A stretch of DNA of 7,915 bases from Bifidobacterium sp. UBA744 (lineage in GTDB: Bacteria; Actinomycetota; Actinomycetes; Actinomycetales; Bifidobacteriaceae). The notes under the pieces were generated by a model. The model searched no databases, was not told the DNA's origin, and saw only the letters and a program-made list of their open reading frames with translations. This document shows, one piece after another, positions 1 through 5,406 of the stretch; the first letter of the stretch is position 1; each line of letters opens with the position of its first letter. The stretch is from NCBI GenBank assembly GCA_002298605.1, contig DBKS01000054.1:14759-22673 (forward strand), given 5' to 3'. Made by a program: the position numbers and the translations under genes.

Positions 1-41
1 GGTGGCTGACAGTTGGCGGTTGGCAGACGATGGGCCGATTG

Positions 42-69
42 TTAGCACGCTATAAGAAACCTCTATAAT
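42..69 (+). promoter_or_regulatory. Predicted sigma-70-type promoter of the gluBCD operon
   Basis: A perfect -10 hexamer TATAAT lies at 64-69. A weak -35 candidate TTAGCA (42-47, four of six matches) lies 16 bp upstream. Transcription would start near 76, giving a leader of roughly 118 nt before the gluB start codon. A second AT-rich hexamer, TATAAG at 51-56, is a weaker alternative -10. The bases before 42 show no gene and no convincing terminator of an upstream gene. Confidence 0.5.
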
Positions 70-81
70 CGCCATAGGCGA
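69..81. promoter_or_regulatory. Operator-like inverted repeat at the gluB transcription start
   Basis: TCGCC and GGCGA form a perfect 5-bp inverted repeat around a central ATA. It begins at the last base of the -10 box and covers the expected transcription start, which is where a repressor would act. Short 13-bp palindromes also occur by chance, so the role as an operator is an inference. Confidence 0.3.
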
Positions 82-114
82 AATCGGCGGATTTGCTATG
101 CGTCGGGCGCGGCG

Positions 115-179
115 CTTGGGTATTGTGGGTGTCACCTTAGATTCGCGAGCCGCCTGCGCGCGGCCGGACGCAACCCAAG
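115..179 (+). promoter_or_regulatory. Possible leader structure that covers the gluB ribosome-binding site
   Basis: CTTGGGT (115-121) is the exact complement of ACCCAAG (173-179), whose last bases are part of the Shine-Dalgarno sequence. Inside the enclosed loop, GCCGC (149-153) can pair with GCGGC (160-164). If formed, the outer helix would partly hide the ribosome-binding site. It is only 7 bp long, so this is a weak structural call. Confidence 0.22.
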
Positions 180-184
180 GAGAG
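177..184 (+). promoter_or_regulatory. Ribosome-binding site that sets the gluB start
   Basis: AAGGAGAG lies 9 nt before the ATG at 194. It supports this start over the in-frame ATG at 98, which has no such site and would add 32 Arg-rich residues in front of the signal peptide. Confidence 0.85.
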
Positions 185-193
185 AGGAAAGAC

Positions 194-1156
194 ATGACCA
201 CCACTACTTCGCTGCTGCGCAAGGCCGCGGCACTGGCCGTCGCCGCCGGACTGTTCTTCACCGCCGGATGCGGTGAGGCCCCAACCGCCAGCGGCTCCGC
301 GGCGACTTCCGATTCCGCTTCGAGCTCCTCCAGCTCAGATCTCAACACCGCCAACTACGACGCCATCATCAACGCCGGCGACGTGGCTGACGACGCCACC
401 GTGAACGCCAACGCATGGGCCAAGTCCATTAAGGAAGCCGGCGTGCTCAAGGTCGGCGGCACCAAGACCTCGCAGCTGTTCTCGCTGCAGTCCACCAGCG
501 ACAACAAGGTGCGCGGCTTCGATGCCGGCCTGAGCCAGCTGCTCGCCCGCTACATTCTGGGCGACGCGAAAACCGAGCTGACCGTGGTCGACTCGTCCAC
601 CCGCGAGTCCGTGCTGCAGAACGGTACCGTGAACTCCGTGTTCGCCACCTACTCCATCACCGACAAGCGCAAGGAGAAGATCTCCTTCGCCGGCCCGTAC
701 TACGTCTCCCAGCAGGCGATTCTGGTGGCCAAGTCGAACAACGACATCACCGGCACCGATTCCCTGGCCGGCAAGAAGGTGGCTGTTCAGGCCGGGTCCA
801 CCGGTCCTCAGATCGTCGCCCAGGTGGCGCCGCAGGCGACCGTCCAGGAGTTCCAGACGGACGCCGAGGCCACCCAGGCCCTGCGTCAGGGCCGCGTCGA
901 CGCCTATGTGGTCGATCAGACCCTGCAGCTCGGCACGCTGGTGAAGTCCCCGAACGATTTCAAGATCGTCGGTGAGCCCTTCGGCAACAAGGACTCCTAC
1001 GGCATCGGCCTTCCCAAGGACTCCGACGCCGCCGAGTTCGTGAACGCCTGGCTGAAGAAGGTCGAGGAAGACGGCACCTGGGCCAAGCTGTGGCAGGTCA
1101 CCATCGGCGACCGCACCGGTGTGACGACCGTGCCGACCCCGCCGGAGATCCAGTGA
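194..1156 (+). CDS. gluB: Amino-acid ABC transporter substrate-binding lipoprotein, glutamate type
   Basis: The 320-residue protein is a family 3 extracytoplasmic solute-binding protein that captures a polar amino acid and delivers it to the permeases encoded next door. It starts with a lipoprotein signal: a hydrophobic stretch at about 11-24, then Cys26 as the lipid-anchor residue. The residue three before the Cys is Thr rather than the usual Leu. A Ser/Thr/Ala linker follows (about 27-50, six Ser in a row at 43-48). Family signatures are GFDAGLSQLLARY (108-120), YSITDKRKEKISFAGPYY (143-160), LAGKKVAVQAGSTG (181-194) and RVDAYVVDQ (224-232). The segments around ATYSIT, QEF and YGIGLPKD resemble Corynebacterium GluB as I recall it, but the two Cys of GluB in the second lobe are missing here. 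Codon use is strongly biased to C-ending codons, as in highly expressed genes. Glutamate, aspartate or glutamine are the likely substrates; the exact one is not proven. Confidence 0.88.
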   Translation: MTTTTSLLRKAAALAVAAGLFFTAGCGEAPTASGSAATSDSASSSSSSDLNTANYDAIINAGDVADDATVNANAWAKSIKEAGVLKVGGTKTSQLFSLQSTSDNKVRGFDAGLSQLLARYILGDAKTELTVVDSSTRESVLQNGTVNSVFATYSITDKRKEKISFAGPYYVSQQAILVAKSNNDITGTDSLAGKKVAVQAGSTGPQIVAQVAPQATVQEFQTDAEATQALRQGRVDAYVVDQTLQLGTLVKSPNDFKIVGEPFGNKDSYGIGLPKDSDAAEFVNAWLKKVEEDGTWAKLWQVTIGDRTGVTTVPTPPEIQ

Positions 1157-1209
1157 GCGCCGTAACGGCAACTTCGGTTAGACAGCTTCGGTAAGTTTGT
1201 GACTATCGT

Positions 1210-1241
1210 CGATACCTCCTCCACATATGGAGGGGGTATCG
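1210..1241 (+). promoter_or_regulatory. Strong stem-loop between gluB and gluC (attenuator or mRNA 3'-end stabiliser)
   Basis: Bases 1210-1223 pair with 1228-1241 in a 14-bp stem, with a single G-U pair (1217/1234) and a CATA loop. It starts 54 nt after the gluB stop codon. No T-run follows, so it is a poor full terminator. In ABC operons such a hairpin commonly protects the binding-protein message from 3' decay or causes partial termination, so that more binding protein than permease is made. The rest of the 177-nt gap (1157-1333) shows no ORF or clear promoter. Confidence 0.75.
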
Positions 1242-1333
1242 TCATATTCCGGTGCGTATTGCAGTGCGCATTTCAGCGCATGGGTCGGCGTATGCGTCGT
1301 CGGTGCATGTGATGTGAGAAAGGAGGCGCAGGC

Positions 1334-2005
1334 ATGCAGATCATCCAGGATTTCCAATATCTGGTCGCCACCTATGGCCAGTCGTTCGTCGATGCGTATC
1401 TAGTGTCGTTGCGTATCGCCGTGATTGGATTTGTGGGGGGATTCGCGCTGGCCATTGTGCTGACCGTGGCGCGCGTGAGTCCGATTCCGCCGCTGCGTGG
1501 CGCGGTGACCGTGTATGTGGAGGTGTTCCGCAACATGCCGGTTCTGTGTCTGCTGGTGTTCATCGTGTATGCGTTGCCTGATCTGGGCGTGGTCGTCGAC
1601 TACGAGCCGAGCGCGATTCTGGCGTTGATACTGGTGTCGTCGTCGTTCGCATGCGAGAACCTGCGCACCGGCATCAACACCATTGACGCCGGGCAGATCC
1701 AGGCCGCCCGGTCGTTGGGGCTTGGGTTTCGGCAGATCGTCGGCTCGATCGTGCTGCCGCAGGCTTTGCGCTCCGTGGTGCAGCCCATGGTCACGCTCGC
1801 CATTTCCGTGATGATCTCCTCGTCGGTGGGTTCCCTTGTGCCTATCGCCCACAAGGAGCTGACCGGGCTTGTGGCGGACATCAACAACACCGAGGCGCTG
1901 GGCGTCACCACCTTCTTCGTGGCCGCGCTGATGTATGTGGCCACCGGCCTTATCATCGCATTCCTCGGACGTCGTCTTGAAAGGAAGCTTGCGATATGGC
2001 GATGA
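1334..2005 (+). CDS. gluC: Amino-acid ABC transporter permease, GluC type
   Basis: The 223-residue membrane protein of the HisM/GlnP permease family forms half of the transmembrane channel for the amino acid delivered by the upstream lipoprotein. Hydrophobic segments lie at about 20-45, 65-80, 92-107, 150-170 and 190-211. The cytoplasmic loop that contacts the ATPase is INTIDAGQIQAARSLG (114-129), followed by LPQ at 141-143, a typical EAA-type motif. The RVSP (47-50), FRNMP (65-69) and RTGINT (111-116) segments resemble Corynebacterium GluC. The segment where relatives have an NTT/DTS-I-SVIG pattern reads ISSSVGSLVP (161-170), a mild divergence. The start is set by AAAGGAGG (1319-1326), 7 nt upstream. 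Its codon use has more T- and G-ending codons than gluB, in keeping with lower expression. It overlaps gluD by 10 nt. Confidence 0.88.
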   Translation: MQIIQDFQYLVATYGQSFVDAYLVSLRIAVIGFVGGFALAIVLTVARVSPIPPLRGAVTVYVEVFRNMPVLCLLVFIVYALPDLGVVVDYEPSAILALILVSSSFACENLRTGINTIDAGQIQAARSLGLGFRQIVGSIVLPQALRSVVQPMVTLAISVMISSSVGSLVPIAHKELTGLVADINNTEALGVTTFFVAALMYVATGLIIAFLGRRLERKLAIWR

Positions 2006-2814
2006 CACCGACCGAGGCCGCCCTGTTCGAAATCGGCGGCCCGCGCGCCCGCAGGCGCATTCGCATCGGCACCATCCTGTCGGCCGTCGTACTGGCCGCT
2101 CTCGTGGCGTGGATTGTGTACCGCTTCTATCTGAAAGGTCAGCTCGACTCCCAGTACTGGTATTTCTTCGGCCAGCTCAATGTGTGGGAGTTCATCGGCA
2201 TGGGTTTGGTGGGCACCATGCGCGCCGCGCTGGGCGCCGGCGTGATCGCCCTGTTCGTCGGCCTGGTGCTGATGCTCGGGCGCACCTCGGGCTGGGCGCC
2301 GGTGCGCTGGGTCGCCACCGCGTTCATCGAGTTCTTCCGCGGCACGCCAACGTTGCTGTTCATCTATGCGATGTTCTTGGTGCCGGCGCAGATGGGCCTG
2401 AAGATCTCCACCTACTGGATGGTGGTGATTCCCGTGTCCGCCTATGCGTCGGCCGTGCTGGCGGAGGTGTATCGCGCGGGTGTCAACGCGGTGTCCTCCG
2501 GGCAGAAGGAGGCCGGCGTTTCGCTGGGTCTGTCGAAATGGCAGAACTTCCGCTACGTAGTGATGCCGCAGATGTTCCGTATCGTGACACCCACCTTGGT
2601 GACGCAGCTGGTGGTCGTGGTGAAGGACACCTCATTTGGCTACGTAGTCACCTATCCCGAACTGATGGTGAACGCCAAGGTCATCATCGCCAACTTCTCC
2701 AGCCTGGTGCCGGTGTATTTGGTGGTGGCGCTGATCTATGTGCTGATCAATCTGGCGATCTCCCGTTTCGCCAACTGGTTGTCGCGCAGGCGCCATGTTG
2801 AGATTCTGCTGTAG
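1996..2814 (+). CDS. gluD: Amino-acid ABC transporter permease, GluD type
   Basis: The 272-residue second permease of the importer would pair with the GluC-like subunit. It has an Arg-rich cytoplasmic N-terminus (RARRRIR, 17-23), a first membrane helix at about 25-45, and later helices near 68-94, 119-131, 139-150 and 228-246. Recognisable family motifs are FFRGTPTLLF (113-122), the ATPase-contact loop GQKEAGVSLG (169-178) followed by Pro191, and VKDTSFGYVVTYPEL (209-223). AAAGGAAG (1980-1987) lies 8 nt before the ATG at 1996. A second ATG at 2002 would give the common ATGA overlap with the gluC stop but is 14 nt from that site, so 1996 is preferred. Overlap with gluC implies coupled translation. 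No ATPase gene follows; the operon appears to end here. Confidence 0.88.
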   Translation: MAMTPTEAALFEIGGPRARRRIRIGTILSAVVLAALVAWIVYRFYLKGQLDSQYWYFFGQLNVWEFIGMGLVGTMRAALGAGVIALFVGLVLMLGRTSGWAPVRWVATAFIEFFRGTPTLLFIYAMFLVPAQMGLKISTYWMVVIPVSAYASAVLAEVYRAGVNAVSSGQKEAGVSLGLSKWQNFRYVVMPQMFRIVTPTLVTQLVVVVKDTSFGYVVTYPELMVNAKVIIANFSSLVPVYLVVALIYVLINLAISRFANWLSRRRHVEILL

Positions 2815-2853
2815 CCGCAAGGCCTGCCGCGGGATGCAAGTTAGGCGGTCGGA

Positions 2854-2882
2854 GGGCTCGGCGGCGGTGGCCGTGCGAGCCC
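2854..2882 (+). terminator. Possible terminator hairpin after gluD
   Basis: GGGCTCG (2854-2860) pairs with CGAGCCC (2876-2882). Inside this, CGGC (2862-2865) pairs with GCCG (2870-2873) around a GGTG loop. The hairpin starts 40 nt after the gluD stop. It is followed by a C-rich run and not a T-tract, so termination strength is uncertain. Confidence 0.4.
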
Positions 2883-2941
2883 CGGCCCCCCATCTTGGTT
2901 GGCTTGATGCGATCTTCCCGGGGTGGTCGCAGTGCTAGGTT

Positions 2942-2992
2942 GAAGTCGAGGAACGAAAAGAACAACAAGACTGAAACGAACGAACAGAACAG
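2942..2992 (+). other. A-rich, T-poor leader before the phosphodiesterase gene
   Basis: This 51-nt stretch contains only two T residues and many short GAAC/ACGAAC/AACAG units, in strong contrast to the surrounding GC-rich DNA. It should stay unstructured as RNA and may act as a ribosome standby or translation-enhancing leader. No convincing promoter was found in the 2883-2941 stretch upstream; TAGGTT with a preceding TGC (2933-2941) is a weak extended -10 candidate. Confidence 0.3.
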
Positions 2993-3014
2993 TTGAGTCG
3001 GGCGTCAGCCGACT

Positions 3015-3020
3015 GGGAGG
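3015..3020 (+). promoter_or_regulatory. Ribosome-binding site that sets the phosphodiesterase start
   Basis: GGGAGG lies 5 nt before the ATG at 3026 and supports that start. The in-frame TTG at 2993 has no Shine-Dalgarno site and would place this GGGAGG inside the coding region. Confidence 0.75.
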
Positions 3021-3025
3021 TTGTT

Positions 3026-4087
3026 ATGGCCAAGAGTTTTGGATCCAAGCTGTTGCTTGCCGGCGTGGCCGCTGTTGGCGCCGGCGCCTTTGCCGTTGCG
3101 CCGCGTCTGGCCGCGGATAAGCGCCGCTACCGCGTGCCGTCGATTCTGAATGTGCCGTACGCGCATCGTGGATTGCATGACGCCGGATCCGGCTTGGTGG
3201 CCGGTTATGAGGAGGAGAGCGGCGACTACGTGGCGCTGGCTCGCCGCATGGCATTGCAGGCGGGCTACGCTTCCGAGGACTTCGAGGGGCCAATCGCCCC
3301 GGAGAACTCGCTGGCGTCGTTTGCCGCGGCCTGCGAGGCCGGATATGGCATTGAACTCGACCTGCAGCTCACCGCCGATGGGCAGGTGGTGGTGGTGCAC
3401 GATTCCAACCTGGAACGGGTGGCGGGCGACCCGCGTCGCATCGCCAACCTGACCTACGACGAGCTGACCCGCATTCCGCTGTTCCCGGCCCCCGCCAAGC
3501 CAGGCGATGCGGTCGCCAAGCCGCTTGCCGGCGAAAAGGACGCGGACGCCGTGCAGTCGCGCGCAGCCGCCGCATACTTCCAGCACGTACCGCTGTTCTC
3601 CGATGTGCTTGATGTGGTTGCGGGCCGTGTGCCGCTGATCGTCGAATACAAATTCGAGGACAACTTCGAGTGGTCCGAGCGCGACGACGAACTCATGGAA
3701 AAGGGCGACGCGCTGCTTCGCGCCTATGACGGCCCCTACGTCATTGAATCGTTCCACCCCGGTGCGGTGAACTGGTACAGGCAGAACCGGCCGGAGGTCA
3801 ACCGTGGGCAGTTGGCCGACGCCGCCGCCTTCGGCACCGACAAGCGTCAGATCGGTTCGTGGCTGGCCGGTTTGCTGGCCTTCGACTGGCTGTCCCGTCC
3901 TGATTTCGTGGCCTACGACTGGCATGGCGGCGACTCAGCGCAGATGCGCCTGACTCGCGCCATGGGCGCGACCACGGTGTCGTGGACCGTGCGCAGCTCC
4001 GCGGAATTACGGGAATCCGAGCCCTACTTCGATCATTACATCTTCGAGGCCTTCGTGCCGGACGCCGCCGCAACGAGCGCCGACTGA
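3026..4087 (+). CDS. Membrane-anchored glycerophosphodiester phosphodiesterase
   Basis: The 353-residue enzyme would hydrolyse glycerophosphodiesters (such as glycerophosphocholine) to glycerol-3-phosphate and an alcohol. The GDPD catalytic pattern is complete: His47-Arg48 (AHRG), Glu110 and Asp112 (IELDLQLTADG), and His125 (VVVVHDSNLERV). Further family marks are PENSLASF (92-99), LIVEYKF (204-210) and VSWTVR (318-323). An Ala/Gly-rich hydrophobic stretch at 9-26 looks like a signal anchor. The basic cluster after it (Arg27, Lys32, Arg33, Arg34, Arg36) suggests by the positive-inside rule that the catalytic domain stays in the cytoplasm, but this is tentative. Two acidic or Ala-rich insertions (about 51-90 and 154-186) make it longer than the usual 240-300-residue enzyme. 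It sits just upstream of a UgpAEB-type importer but is separated from it by a terminator, so it is probably its own transcription unit. Confidence 0.9.
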   Translation: MAKSFGSKLLLAGVAAVGAGAFAVAPRLAADKRRYRVPSILNVPYAHRGLHDAGSGLVAGYEEESGDYVALARRMALQAGYASEDFEGPIAPENSLASFAAACEAGYGIELDLQLTADGQVVVVHDSNLERVAGDPRRIANLTYDELTRIPLFPAPAKPGDAVAKPLAGEKDADAVQSRAAAAYFQHVPLFSDVLDVVAGRVPLIVEYKFEDNFEWSERDDELMEKGDALLRAYDGPYVIESFHPGAVNWYRQNRPEVNRGQLADAAAFGTDKRQIGSWLAGLLAFDWLSRPDFVAYDWHGGDSAQMRLTRAMGATTVSWTVRSSAELRESEPYFDHYIFEAFVPDAAATSAD

Positions 4088-4127
4088 GAGCGACGTCGAT
4101 ACCGGAAAGCCTCGCCCCGAATATTCG

Positions 4128-4165
4128 CCGCCGTGCTGATTCCCTGCGATCAGTGCGGCGGTTTT
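4128..4165 (+). terminator. Rho-independent terminator of the phosphodiesterase gene
   Basis: Bases 4128-4140 pair with 4149-4161 in a 13-bp stem (two adjacent G-U pairs) with an 8-nt loop. TTTT (4162-4165) follows and then GCGTT. It starts 40 nt after the stop codon. It isolates this gene from the ugp-like operon downstream. Confidence 0.8.
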
Positions 4166-4222
4166 GCGTTGACTGACGCGACACGCCAGCGTGGTTGCCG
4201 GCGCGCAGGCAGAGTGACCTTA

Positions 4223-4275
4223 CGCCGAAATAAAAGTTAACGCCGTCCAAACTATCGCCGAATCACCAAGTTAAC
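4223..4275. repeat. Imperfect direct repeat in the ugp regulatory region
   Basis: CGCCGAA followed a few bases later by AAGTTAAC occurs twice, at 4223-4241 and 4256-4275. The offset is 33-34 bp, about three turns of the helix, so both copies would lie on the same DNA face. The core GTTAAC is itself a palindrome. GTTAACC in the second copy is one base from the GTTCACC unit known for Streptomyces PhoP boxes, which would fit a phosphate-scavenging operon, though the 11-nt repeat spacing of that box is not clearly seen. The remaining part of the 4166-4425 gap has no ORF that looks real and no confident promoter. Confidence 0.45.
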
Positions 4276-4296
4276 CTGGCCTTCGATTGGTATCAC

Positions 4297-4334
4297 TGCT
4301 GTTTGGAATGCGCAATAAGTGATTCCAAACAGCA
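4297..4334. promoter_or_regulatory. Perfect 13-bp inverted repeat upstream of ugpA
   Basis: TGCTGTTTGGAAT (4297-4309) and ATTCCAAACAGCA (4322-4334) are exact reverse complements separated by 12 nt. No T-tract follows and no gene ends just before it, so it is not a terminator. It is placed 92 nt before the ugpA start, where it could be an operator bound by a dimeric or tetrameric regulator, or an RNA hairpin in the ugp leader. Confidence 0.65.
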
Positions 4335-4349
4335 TTCACATATCTCTTC

Positions 4350-4370
4350 GCGGGAATCTACGACTCCCGC
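4350..4370 (+). promoter_or_regulatory. Short stem-loop in the ugpA leader
   Basis: GCGGGA (4350-4355) pairs with TCCCGC (4365-4370) around a 9-nt loop, 16 nt after the larger inverted repeat. It may add structure to the leader. A 6-bp GC-rich stem can arise by chance. Confidence 0.3.
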
Positions 4371-4425
4371 CTAACAGAGTCCGCCGATTGCGGGCGTTGA
4401 AAAAGCAGAAGAAAGCCAATCGATT

Positions 4426-5406
4426 ATGTCGCAAGCAGCAATGCAGGGCGCCGGCGCGTCCCGCGCAGCCATGCCCGGTACCGCAGGCTCCGGCAGGCGG
4501 CCGAGTCAGAGCGAATCATCCGAGTCGCCTCGCCGTCCCATCCATGGCGGTGCATTCATCTATCTGATCCCCGCCCTTATTGTTTTCGCGGTCTTCGTCA
4601 TCTATCCGCTGATCCGCACGGTCATCCTGTCGATATCCGGCACCGACATCCTCGGTCGCCAGGGCGCGTTCGTGGGGCTACGCAACTTCCAGCGCGTGTT
4701 CTCCGATCCCGAATTCGGCAAGATCATGATGAACACGCTGCTATTCGCCATCTACACCGTCATCCCCACAATCATCCTGTCGCTGCTCATCTCCCTGATG
4801 CTCAACAAGGAATCCACCGTCAACCGCGTATTCCGTACGGTGTTCGCGCTGCCCTTCGCCTACTCCGTGTCGGCCGCGTCGATCATCTTCTCCGCGTTCT
4901 TCAACCCGGCGACCGGCCTGTTCAACGCGATCCTCGGCAAGTTCGGCGTCGGGCCGGTCGGCTGGCTCACCGACCCCCAATTCGCGCTTCCGGCCATCGC
5001 CATGACCACCGTCTGGATGAACATCGGCTACAACGTGCTCGTGCTGCTGGCGGGTCTCGGCTCGGTGCCCGACGAGATCATCGAGGCCGCGCGTCTCGAC
5101 GGCGCCTCCGGCTTCAAGCTCCAGCGCCACATCCTCATTCCCCTGATTATGCCGCAGGTGTTCTTCCTGATGATCACCGACACCATCCAGTCGCTTGAAA
5201 GCTTCGGCCAGATCCACGTGCTCACCAAGGGCGGTCCGAATTCGTCCACCACCACGCTGGTCTACGACATCTACATGCACGGCTTTGCCAACAACAGCTC
5301 GAACTTCGGATATGCCTCCGCCGAGGCGCTGGTACTGATCCTTGTGGTTGCGGTGATCACGCTGATCCAGTTCATGCTCACCGGAAAGAAGGTCAACAAC
5401 CAATGA
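4426..5406 (+). CDS. ugpA: Glycerol-3-phosphate/glycerophosphodiester-type ABC transporter permease UgpA
   Basis: The 326-residue permease of the MalF/UgpA family forms one half of the membrane channel of the importer. After a low-complexity, Ser/Ala/Arg-rich cytoplasmic tail of about 40 residues come six helices, at about 43-65, 104-126, 138-159, 186-209, 240-256 and 301-318. The ATPase-contact EAA loop is EAARLDGAS (220-228) with Pro239 after it. The KGGPNSSTTTLVYDIY segment (268-283) matches the corresponding part of E. coli UgpA. E. coli UgpA is about 30 residues shorter, the difference being at the N-terminus. The start codon has only a weak site (GAAGAAAG, 4408-4415, 10 nt away); later in-frame ATGs at 4441 and 4471 have no better one. 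The stop overlaps the next start as ATGA. General sugar permeases of this family look similar; the Ugp call rests mainly on the binding protein. Confidence 0.85.
   Translation: MSQAAMQGAGASRAAMPGTAGSGRRPSQSESSESPRRPIHGGAFIYLIPALIVFAVFVIYPLIRTVILSISGTDILGRQGAFVGLRNFQRVFSDPEFGKIMMNTLLFAIYTVIPTIILSLLISLMLNKESTVNRVFRTVFALPFAYSVSAASIIFSAFFNPATGLFNAILGKFGVGPVGWLTDPQFALPAIAMTTVWMNIGYNVLVLLAGLGSVPDEIIEAARLDGASGFKLQRHILIPLIMPQVFFLMITDTIQSLESFGQIHVLTKGGPNSSTTTLVYDIYMHGFANNSSNFGYASAEALVLILVVAVITLIQFMLTGKKVNNQ

Noticed and set aside
128..136. GGTGTCACC palindrome in the gluB leader
   Set aside because: The one-base centre cannot form a hairpin and a 9-bp palindrome is expected by chance.
98..193. N-terminal extension of the gluB-like protein from an ATG at 98
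   Set aside because: It lacks a ribosome-binding site, would put an Arg-rich segment before the lipoprotein signal, and the ATG at 194 has AAGGAGAG at proper spacing.
335..1171. Long minus-strand reading frame opposite gluB
   Set aside because: Gly/Leu/Val/His-rich composition typical of an antisense shadow of a GC-rich gene; no motifs, and the + strand gene is clear.
1935..2801. 288-codon + strand frame overlapping gluD
   Set aside because: Arg/Gly/Ala-rich out-of-frame translation with no membrane segments; the overlapping frame has all permease motifs.
2993..3025. TTG start for the phosphodiesterase
   Set aside because: No ribosome-binding site before it, whereas ATG at 3026 has GGGAGG 5 nt upstream.
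3005..3925. 306-codon minus-strand frame opposite the phosphodiesterase
   Set aside because: Shadow of the + strand gene; composition lacks any recognisable domain.
3982..4176. 64-codon + strand frame running past the phosphodiesterase stop
   Set aside because: It is out of frame with the real gene, Arg-rich, and runs through the terminator.
4169..4197. TTGACT at 4169-4174 as a -35 box for the ugp operon
   Set aside because: No acceptable -10 hexamer occurs 15-19 bp downstream, and it overlaps the terminator tail.
4314..4319. AATAAG inside the inverted-repeat spacer as a -10 box
   Set aside because: Four of six matches but no good -35 at normal spacing; kept only as a remote possibility.
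4319..4567. 82-codon + strand frame across the ugpA start
   Set aside because: Out of frame with ugpA, very basic composition, starts inside the inverted repeat, and has no ribosome-binding site.
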